Below, in pieces: positions 34,821 to 43,718 of a stretch of 64,000 bases of DNA; positions within the stretch are counted from its first letter, which is position 1, and each line of letters starts with the position of its first letter. The stretch spans positions 25,189,144-25,253,143 of the forward strand of contig CM055875.1 of assembly GCA_029582165.1 (NCBI GenBank), in the 5' to 3' direction. The notes under the pieces are model-generated. The model was not told the origin of the DNA. It made no database searches and saw only the letters and a program-made list of their open reading frames with translations. This DNA comes from Portulaca oleracea. Its lineage: Eukaryota; Streptophyta; Magnoliopsida; Caryophyllales; Portulacaceae. Both the position numbers and the translations under genes were made by a program.

Positions 34821-35725
34821 TGTAAAGGATTGAATAAAGTCCACAATAAGCGAGTCATAATTAACTTATGGGCCTAATTAACAAGTCCAACATGGTTGGG
34901 CCTAACAAGGGGCCGGCCATAAATGCGGTGGATTTATTAATTAAATTGACAAATTAATTTCCTCAAGCTTAATTACTATTATGCAATCTAAAACGCTATC
35001 CATTAACTTTGTCGGACTTTTAATTAATGCTTGGACCTTTGTTAAGAGAATTTTGTAAAGGGCCATATAATATCATCAAAGGCGAGTCTATTTTTATTTA
35101 TTAATTAAAATAATCACCTTTTAAGCATAAATGAGCCCTTCCACTTGGGCTAACCATGATGCCCTTTTAGTTAATTATTCTAATTAATAAATAATCGTTT
35201 TTTCAACCCAATGAATTTTACATGGACTAATACAAAACCTCTAAACTAGAGTCAACTCTGAAACTAAAGAAGACAAAAGGGGAAGGGGTAGCACATAGCA
35301 TATAGCATACAACATGATGGGATACCCGAAACCAAGGTTCTATGTTCACGAGTTTTTCTATGGTTGGGTTACATGGCCTACCGCACGCTTTCATCTCCGT
35401 ACTCCATACCTTTAGGTAAGAAGTGTGAGGTATTGCTCAAAGAACTTCAAGGAAGCTTTTTGAGTGTAACGTAGGGAGAGGAGAGACCAAATGCTTGGCG
35501 ATGTAGAGTGCATCACACAAGTAGTGGCCTACCCGCTCTCGAGGGAATCACCTAGGTATAACTTAACCGTCGCCTTTGTGCTAACGTGTCAAAAGACGCA
35601 ATTAGTGGCCCGGTATGCAAAAGATGCCTAAACAGAATTGTAAATTCACGAAATAAATCAACTTCTCCCTTTTACAATTTCAATTTAATTCGATTTTTTC
35701 AAGTTTTACCCTCTTTTTAAGTTTA
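34821..35725 (-). mobile_element. Tat-type 5' leader (untranslated)
   Basis: Lies between PBS and the partial LTR. 34821-35125 is repeated at 50452-50768, directly upstream of gag of the large element, which identifies it as the leader. Nothing coding is seen. The deletion that made this copy removed gag, pol and the antisense genes. Confidence 0.65.
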
Positions 35726-35746
35726 AGTCCCTGGTGGAGTCGCCAA
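35726..35746 (-). other. Primer binding site of the Tat-type element
   Basis: On the minus strand TTGGCGACTCCACCAGGGAC, two bases from the LTR end. The TGGCGACTC..CTGGGGAC form is common after LTRs of Tat-lineage elements (from memory). Confidence 0.7.
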
Positions 35747-35748
35747 TC

Positions 35749-37390
35749 TGTAGGACCCCGGGAAAAAGTGAGCCAATTTTTCCCCGTGATGCGCTACTTA
35801 AATGATCGGGAGCCGACTAAGGTTGCTTAATCCTTAAATAAGAATATTTTTATTTTCGAAATTCATTTTCGGGGTGGTGAAATTTCATTTATTTTATAAA
35901 TCCGTTTTTTATTTATTTAAACACTTGAAATTACACAAAAATAAATTAAATACAACTTAAAATCGACCCAAACAATGACTTCAGGCCCAAAAGAAAGCAA
36001 CTAGGCCGCCAACAGCAGCCAAAACCCGTGCGGGTTTTGGTATCTATGGTCGGCGATGCGCTCTGGGCGAGAAAATGAGTTAGAAACCATAAAACCCGTG
36101 CGGGTTTTATCGTTTCATGGCCCATTTTCTCTCGGTTTAAACCTTGAATGAATTGGAAATATTAAGTCATTTTTAATTATTTTTAGCGTATATTCAAATG
36201 TTAAATAATTAAACGGATTATAAAAAGAATAAAAGAGTCGCCAGCCGATTTAAGGAAATCGACAAACCGTAAAAAATAATAAAAATAACTCCGGTCCACG
36301 AAACCCGATTCTAAGCTCGGGGGTAAGGTTACGAATTCAAGAGTTATAAAAATTGTTGAATTCGCCCGTTAGAAAACGGACTCTACTAAAATCGACATTA
36401 AATTGAAATAAAGCGGGGAGAAGTTTAATAGATTTCGCAAGTTTAAATTCTTAACATGCAAGATAAAATGGAATTTTTGGTTTTTACAATATGCACATGT
36501 AATCGAAATTAAAGAACAAGTTACATGATTAAAATAACAATAATGAAAGAAAACATAAAAGCGAACCTCTTTGATTTAGGAGCCCGAATGCGCCGTTCGA
36601 AGACCTTGACCTCGCCTTGACTTGATGAAATGGAATGATGAATATGAGAATGGTAATAGGATAGTATGTGAGTGATGATTTTGGCAGAGTGAGGGGATGA
36701 TAATATGAATATGAATATAATAAAGAAGGTTTTAAGAGAGGGTAGGAAGGATTATGATGATAGTTGGTGAGAATGGGAGTATAATGGTTGTGGATGTTGA
36801 TGGAATGGATGGAAGTAATGAATTTTGAAGGGAGATTTAAGTAGAGTATGAGTGTTGTGAATGATAGTTGATGATATGAGTGGAAGAATGAAGGGGGTAT
36901 TTATATAGTTGAGTGAGGTAAGGTTTAGGAGGGAAATGGAGGGAAAATCATGGGGGACACATCCCCATGATCATGCCATGCAATCACGTAGTTTCCAAGT
37001 CAAGGCCAAGGTCAAAACACATGGGGCTAATATCAAGGGAGGATGATCATATTTTTCGGCGCCGGATTCTTGAATATAAACCCGCGCGGGTTTTATAATA
37101 TCCAGGCCTGGATCGGTGACGTGGACAAAGCCAAAACGACGCGCTTAGGTTATAGATAACCCGCGCGGGCTATGGAGTCTAGGCCGGGGCGCGCCTTGGG
37201 CCTGTCCTGGTTCTGGGCCGTCTCCTTCGACTTAAAACCCGTGCGGGTTTTGCTATTGGAAGTGGGCCAGCTTGTTTTGATTTATTTGCATCGGTTGCTA
37301 CATTGGCCCAATGATGTATCCGACCTTTGATGTTTTTATTCACACTTTTGATAAGTCGGGATTATATTGGTGCAAATCCCGGTGTCTACA
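35749..37390 (-). mobile_element. Complete Tat-type LTR, 1642 bp, shared by two element copies
   Basis: Inverted ends TGTAGGACCCCGGG and CCCGGTGTCTACA. On the minus strand it is followed by a PBS (so it serves as the 5' LTR of the deleted copy below) and is preceded by a PPT (so it also serves as the 3' LTR of the large element above). A minus-strand TATATAAATA box is at 36899-36908. Palindromes AAACCCGCGCGGGTTT (37078-37093), a variant near 37158 and AAAACCCGTGCGGGTTTT (37234-37251) lie upstream of that TATA. Two more lie downstream (36021-36038, 36091-36108). Confidence 0.88.
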
Positions 37391-37403
37391 GAGAGCCCCC
37401 ACT
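37391..37403 (-). other. Polypurine tract of the large Tat element
   Basis: Minus-strand AGTGGGGGCTCTC abutting the LTR start TGTAGACACCGGG, the expected place for plus-strand priming. Confidence 0.7.
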
Positions 37404-37439
37404 TTGATCAAGTCCGAATAGGACGAAGGTCAAAGTAGA

Positions 37440-37995
37440 CTTGATGTTTGTACTGATGCTGGTGGTGCTCTCCTATATGACGGCTGGCTGATGTTGCTGG
37501 GGACGATGTCGTCGGTAACCTTTAGGTGGAAACCGTTGGACAACTGCTGCTGAAGATGTCGTTGGAGATCTTTAAGTGGAATCCGTTGCACGACTGACGC
37601 TAATGAAGAGGTCGTCAGTAACCTTTAGATGGTAACTGTTGGACGAATGATGCTGAGAATTTCATTGGAGCCCTTTATGTGGAACCCGTTTGAACGAGTG
37701 CTGCTGACGACATCATTAGAGGCCTTTAGGTGGCGACCGTTGGATGACTGATGCTGAGAATGTCGTTGGAGCCCTTTATGTGGAACCTGTTTGAACGACT
37801 TCTGCTGACGACATCGTTGGAGGCCTTTAGGTGGCGACCATTGGATGACTGTCGTTGACGACATCGGTGGAGGCCTTTAGGTGGCGACCGTTTGACGACT
37901 GTCGCTGTTGGTGTACTTTTGTGTGGCAACCGGATGACAAATGGTCCCTTTTTAGCGGCGACCCGATGATGGTGCTCTTTTATGTGGCAACCTGA
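37440..37995. repeat. Minisatellite next to the 3' LTR
   Basis: About nine imperfect units of roughly 55-60 bp built of GACGACATCGTTGGAGGCC, TTTAGGTGGCGACCGTTGG and ACGACTGCTGCTGA. Tandem repeats in the region before the 3' LTR are a known habit of Tat-lineage elements. No protein is suggested. Confidence 0.75.
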
Positions 37996-38129
37996 AAGTC
38001 ATCAGAAAAGTAAATATTAGTTTTCGCAAAAATGCAAATGGGTTCAGATTTTTACCTGAATGTTGGGGACCCTTGAATCGTAGGAACTTGGGCTGCTAAA
38101 TTTGGGCCGCTGAAAATTTTTGTTGGTAT

Positions 38130-38369
38130 AAAACCCGTGCGGGTTTAATGACTCCTGCTGGGCAATTGAAAAGCGTTGGGCCGTGAAAATGGGCCTGTAG
38201 GGTGCTCAAAACATGCATTTGTGTGGACGAGAGGGTGCCACACAACTCGATCTCCTCTTTGGGTGGCAAAGGGATGACCTTTGGATTTTCGGCCAATGAA
38301 ACGCATTTGGCATCTCGAGGCGGGTCCTAGAAACAAGCGGTTCATCTTCACTCAACATTTCTATAAATA
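38130..38369 (+). promoter_or_regulatory. Putative promoter of the antisense PMD gene
   Basis: TATAAATA at 38362-38369, 114 bp before the first ATG, with a pyrimidine-rich (TTCATTCATTCACATCTTCC) start region. The LTR-type palindrome AAAACCCGTGCGGGTTT lies at 38130-38146, 216 bp upstream of the TATA box. Confidence 0.55.
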
Positions 38370-38482
38370 ACAAGCCTCATTTATTTCATTCATTCACATC
38401 TTCCACTTCTTTTCATCTCTCTAGCTCATTTTCTCTCTTTAGAAAATCTGCTTTTTTGGAGATACTTTGGGTTCTTTAGAAG

Positions 38483-41308
38483 ATGCATCCTAGAGGTCGC
38501 ATAAATCCTCCTCTTCCGCATGCGGCGGCATGGCCCCATGAGATGTCTTCAAGGCGCAATTTTATTCCGGATGCAAATGTTGACCCTTCGGATCTTACTA
38601 TCCATTCTTGGAAGCATGCTTGGTTCCACCATCCCATGGCAAGGTAACTGTCGAAACTTCTCTTTTGATGCTTGGTTCCACCATCCCATGGCAAGGTAAC
38701 CATCCCATGGCAAGGACTCATACCGTTCTGGAAATGCATGGTGGCCTGGAAAGGCCGTACATTCCGCGTTATAGGCCGTGCTATAGCGGAAAGGTTTTGG
38801 GACACGACCAATTCCTTTCATCTGTCTGTGGGTGAAATGAAGATTACCCCTACAAATTTTGTTATGATCACCGGTCTTCCTTAGGGCGGGCGTGACGTAG
38901 TATTTAATGCCGAGATTCCGCCAATGGTTTTGGACTTGTTGGGTCCAGTGTCAGCGCGTTTAGGCCAAGGTCAGGGCCTATCCAACCTCACCTATGCGCA
39001 CTTCGAGGCGGCCATCCGTGACGCCAACTTTCAAAATCTGCCAGGGGATCAGCACCGCTTCATCTTCTAGCCTACATTATCTCCGCCACTCTTTTCGCCA
39101 ACTGGGGAGATAACATTACTTTGACCTAGTTCCGGAACCTCCTGGACTTGAACGAGGTCCGAAACTTTAATGGGGCAAAGCTGCGTACGCAAATTTACTC
39201 CTCTGGCTTCGTCGCGGTGTCAGACCGTCGCTGGACGATGATCCAGTTTACCTCCACGAGTCTCACACTCGCTTCCAGTATGGTCCTTCTTTATGGAAGG
39301 TGCTCGAGGTATGTACCCAGACTCTTCTCTTTGTAGTTTTGCTACTCTTTTGCTATTTCTTTGACTTTATATTCATGCAATCATGGGCATATGAGTATAT
39401 CTTGTCTTCGGGCATTCGCTCCAAGAAAAATAAGACGGTCCCAGCTGCTGAACGCTGGACTACTAAGGGTGTTCGAGGGAAGAAATTTCAGTCAGGCAGT
39501 CTTGACCGTATCCGTCGCGCACTAGATGACGTCACCCCGGTATTTCTTTATGCTTCACATATTTATTTTTACCTCCATTCTTGAAATGACTCTCTTTCTT
39601 TCACAGGACCAAGTGAACTGGCGTCCATGGGCGGAGTTTGATTTGAGTGGATTGCCCACTCCTTTGCAACAAGTGGAGCATGATACTCGCCTCCGCATCC
39701 TGATGGAGGGACCCTCGGGCTTCATATGGTACCTGGGGGAGAGGGCTACGAGGCAAATCCTAGGGGGATATCCCGGCCTTATACCCCAGGATCCTCCAGA
39801 GCACATGTTCGAGCCTTGGCGCGTCGCTCCGGACGTCTTGGGAGATTGGATTCGCGGTCAAGATTTCGACAACTTTGTGCACGACGTCCCACATAAGCAA
39901 TTTAATGAGGAATTCCAACGCTACTTGAGTCGTTTAACGCCCCGAGTGGTAGGTATCTCTTCCCTTTTTTCTACGTTGTGCTTTTGACTGGCTCCTAACC
40001 ATAAAGTCTGAAGTTGGGGCCTTATGCTAGGGCTGCTGAGGTGGAGGCTCCACCAACAGGGAGAAGGATTGGCGGTTTCTTGGATGTTGAGACTAGCAGT
40101 TAATGCTCTGCACTCCAAGAGTTTGATCGGAAACCAGTAATCCCTCATTTCTTGTTGCTTCCTTTTATCTCATATGCCATTTATACATGTATAACCTTTG
40201 CTCTCATTACCTTTCAGCCAAGATGGGCTACCTTCAGACAAATGACCAAAGAGTGGCACTATGTTGAAACACATCAACTGATCATTCACTGGCTCAGGCA
40301 GGTATCGGGGGAACACTGCCGGAAGAGCTGACATGGAGGTTGACGCAGAGTCTGTTCCTCGGGAACCACCTCGACGTTCTACTGCAGGAGTTCCTCGTAC
40401 CGAGCCCCCACGTCGTTCTTCGGCAGGGGAATATTTTTCCCGGGGCCGATCTCAGGGAGTGGTCGGTGGGTCCTCTCGTCCTCCCTTAGCAGTTCTGCCA
40501 GAGGGTCGTGATAAAGGCATCATGGTTGAGGGTCATCATTCAACTGGGTCTCATCGTAGCGGATCTAGTAGCAGAGGCTGTCGCCCTATGGATGAAGACA
40601 TGGCTTAGATGTCCTTAGAGGAACATCTTGGCCAAGGGGGGTCACATCACAGTGTTGGGTATGGTGGCGATACCCAACCTCATTCCTATTCGGTGGAGGA
40701 TGCTTCAGAGTCGAGTGCTACCAACCGGCCTTCTCATTCTCGCCGTACTCCAGCTTCAGTGCATTCTGCTCGTCGTGGTCGAGAGATTGTGATGAGGGAC
40801 CATGAGTCAGGTGCATCCGTAGGGTATCCTGGCGGTCAGGCCCTAGTGGATGACGCTACCTCACGTCCTGCACCATACGATGCCTCCTCCTTTGGTTCTG
40901 GCTCTTACTCTGCTGGATAGCCAGTCCCGGCTCCCCGAATGGGTCCTTCATGGCCTGCGGGTACGCAAGACTGGTCTGCACCTCAACACTCTTGGCTAGG
41001 AGGATCTACCTCTTCTGGTTGGCCAGCCCCCGGTTATGGAACTAGTCCTGTATGGCCTACCCCTTCTGTTGAGTGGCGTGTTCCTGACCATTCATGGCTA
41101 GTCAGTTCATAGGAGCATTCCCTATCATCACCGTCGAGCGTGCATCCTTCTGAAGTTCCATTATCTGGACCACCGCAGATGGCTCCTGGTTCTAACTACT
41201 ATTCCTGGGACACCTATTTCGGTACAGCTGGTGCCTCTAACGCTGGGACTTCTCATGCTGGTGCCGACCTGGTTGAGGACAGCGGCGATTCGGGCTCCTT
41301 GTGGTGAT
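38483..41308 (+). pseudogene. Plant mobile domain (PMD) gene, antisense in the Tat element, decayed
   Basis: Spliced gene opposite in direction to gag-pol. Start MHPRGRINPPLPHAAAWPHE at 38483. PMD-type motifs follow: AIAERFWDTTNSFHLSVGEM, ITPTNFVMITGLP, AYIISATLFANWGDNITLT, FRNLLDLNEV, then an intron (donor GT at 39309), SWAYEYILSSGIRS, a second intron 39540-39606 (GT-AG), DQVNWRPWAEFDLSG, and a Ser/Gly/Pro-rich tail to 41308. PMD proteins are host silencing-related (MAIN family) or transposon-borne. Decay: a 32-bp tandem duplication at about 38613-38700, a TAG at about 38882, a frameshift near 39058, a TAG near 39127, and three in-frame TAGs in the tail. The expected acceptor of intron 1 reads CAA instead of CAG at 39378-39380. 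The fold is recognisable; the function in the element is unknown. Confidence 0.75.
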
Positions 41309-41702
41309 CAAACCGATGACAAGCAAAACTCTATGCATTTTTAGACTTTTGTTATGCAAGGCTAATTTGTACTACTTTTCTTTTATTTCAATGCAAGACT
41401 TTTATGCATTTTATTTCTTATTTTATATGCAAGACTTGGTGGATGCACAACTTTATTTTATTAATGCATCGAACGAATCTCTACATGACGGGATTAATCC
41501 CAACTTAATCCCGCTTCCCCAAAAGGAAAATAAAATAAAAGAAAACGAAAACTTAAGTGTCGGAGTAAACTCGAGCAAAAATTTCAGAACCGAGCATCAT
41601 TGGGTAATATTAAAATATACAAACGGGCCTATTTGATTCCATGGACCAAATACGATCACAAGTAGGTGGGCTGAGCGTCGGAGAGGCGGCCCATGGCGAT
41701 AG

Positions 41703-41942
41703 AAAGCCCGCACGGGCTTTCTCTTCAGCAGGCCTTGGGCCTGGGCTTGGGCAGGCGTGCGCGGACCTGGGCACATCAAAACCCGCGCGGGTTTTGATTA
41801 TGTTTTTCTCTTTTTTTTTTTTTTGTTAGCCGTTGTTGATGGGCTGAAATCATGGGATATGAATGCAACGGCTCCATGATCACTCGCTGATTGCATTTCT
41901 CCATTTTGAGCTTGAATGGAGGTGTATAAATACCCCATGTCA
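41703..41942 (+). promoter_or_regulatory. Putative promoter of the antisense DUF7745 gene
   Basis: TATAAATA at 41935-41942, 84 bp before the ATG. Upstream are two palindromes, AAAGCCCGCACGGGCTTT (41703-41720) and TCAAAACCCGCGCGGGTTTTGA (41776-41797), of the type seen in the Tat LTR. Confidence 0.55.
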
Positions 41943-42025
41943 TGCATGTAATCATCACTCCTCATCTCTACTTCTAAGCCTTCACCGAATATTCTCCTAA
42001 AACACAAAGAAAATCCCCGATTCTC

Positions 42026-43484
42026 ATGGCATTCGAGAAGAAACGTGCAACTTGGATGAGCACTTTATCCAAGGAGGAGAAGAAAGAGCTTGGAAAATAC
42101 AAATTGACGAGCTTGTTGAGTCTTCGACAAGTGAGGATTAACAACTATTTTCTCCGTGCGACAGAAACTTTTTGGGATCCAAAGATGCATGTCTTTCGCT
42201 TTGCGTGGAAGGAGCTGTGTCCGCTTCTGGAGGAATGGTCCTCAATCTTAGGGACAAATCACTTTGCTCGGCCGACGTCGCCTCCAACACCAATGGACAT
42301 CCCCAAGCAATACAAGGAGCTCTTATGTCTTCCTCCTCGGGTCATCGGAAGTGCGATATTCAGCGAAAAGGTACACTTCCAAACCATAGTTGAATATTTT
42401 CAATCACCCGATACCTTGGAGTATGGCCCCGTGATACGAGTGCGAACGCTCGTATTATGTCTGCTCGGCGAGTTTTGCTTCTACCATGGCGGCAAGAGAA
42501 CTGGACCGGCGAACTTGATACAAATCATTGAAGACATGTCCCGAGGCTACAATCCCGTGCCTTTAATGTTAGCGGAGACCATGATGGGTTTGGATGATCC
42601 GAATCCAGAACATGATTTCCAAGGAAGCCCCCTGCTACTTCAGGTATTTCTCCTCTTCTTTCTTCTTACGCGATTTACGTCTCTCATGCAGTAAAACCCG
42701 CGCGGGTTTTACACCAGTTTTTTTTGTTAGTTGGAGATAATTGTCATGCAATCTGACTCTGGCTAACTCGTGGACAGATCTGGTTAATGGAACACTTGGG
42801 TCTCATCGAAGAACCCCGAACTGCACCGGCAATGGCGAACTATTGTCAGAGAAAGAGGAAGTATACCGACCTCCGCTCGGTAACGGAATGGATTACTTTC
42901 TTAAAGGAACCTCGGGAGATCTCATAGTGGATCGAATGGTGGCACATTTCAGAATATGTGACCCATGATTTTTGCAATGCTTATGTGTGTCTTGCCGGCT
43001 TGACGCACATGACTTTTTATTTTCCGGCGCGAGTGAAGCGTCAAATGGGTCGCAAGCAGGATATTCTCGAGCTTCTGTGTGAAACTCCTGATCAGTTGAA
43101 GCTCTGAAGTTCGATGATTTAGTCATGGCTGAAATATTGGGAAAGAAACCAACTCTCAAATCCCCGCCAAAGGTACGTGTGTCTCACATTGCCGATGCTG
43201 ATTATCATGGATAGTTAATTGCTGCTATTGAATCTCGCTGTGCTGGGGAAGCGAGACGATGGAAAGCATCTGCGAAGGAAAGGTTGGGTCCTTGTACATC
43301 AGTAAAAGACCACCTTGGCGCACGAGACTCAGTGAAAGATAGACTGGGTCCGAGGGTTGAGGTACGAAAATCAGGCAGGCGGGTCTATAAGCCCAAGGAC
43401 AAAGAGAAAGCAATTAACGGATCTAGAGACATGGAGACCGACCATGAGACTACTGGCGAAGTAGAGCAGGTGAAGCAAGATTAG
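42026..43484 (+). pseudogene. DUF7745-like gene, antisense in the Tat element, nearly intact
   Basis: Exon 1 (42026-42643, 206 codons) starts MAFEKKRATWMSTLSKEEKK and has DUF7745-type motifs: FWDPKMHVFRFAWKELCPLL, LLCLPPRVI, VLCLLGEFCFYHG and NPVPLMLAETMMGL. A phase-0 GT-AG intron (42644-42777) carries the palindrome GTAAAACCCGCGCGGGTTTTAC. Exon 2 starts IWLMEHLGLIEEP and continues through a TAG at 42925-42927 and further stops near 43105. The 3' end has a basic, charged region (KSGRRVYKPKDKEKAING) and ends by 43484, 235 bp from the convergent end of integrase. DUF7745 is known from plant-specific, often transposon-linked proteins; its role is unknown. No transposase catalytic motif is seen. 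Confidence 0.72.
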
Positions 43485-43718
43485 AAGATGGATGGAGTGA
43501 AGGAACTGAAACTGCTTTTCCAGAATAATCTTTTATTTAATTATGTCTTTCGAATTTTCTTTTGTTACAAATAATGTACTTGCATTTTCACTTAATAAAG
43601 GAGAAATATTTGTTCACAAATATTGTGTTCTTGCAAACTTTATTTTCCTTAAGTACATGAGCATTTATTAAATATATCCCAAGTGTCTGAAAATTGGTTT
43701 TCCAGTTGCTTGGTTATA

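Noticed and set aside
34430..37251. CRISPR-like array from the repeated AAAACCCGTGCGGGTTTT
   Set aside because: Spacing is irregular, there is no cas gene and the genome is a plant. The repeats are palindromes inside LTRs.
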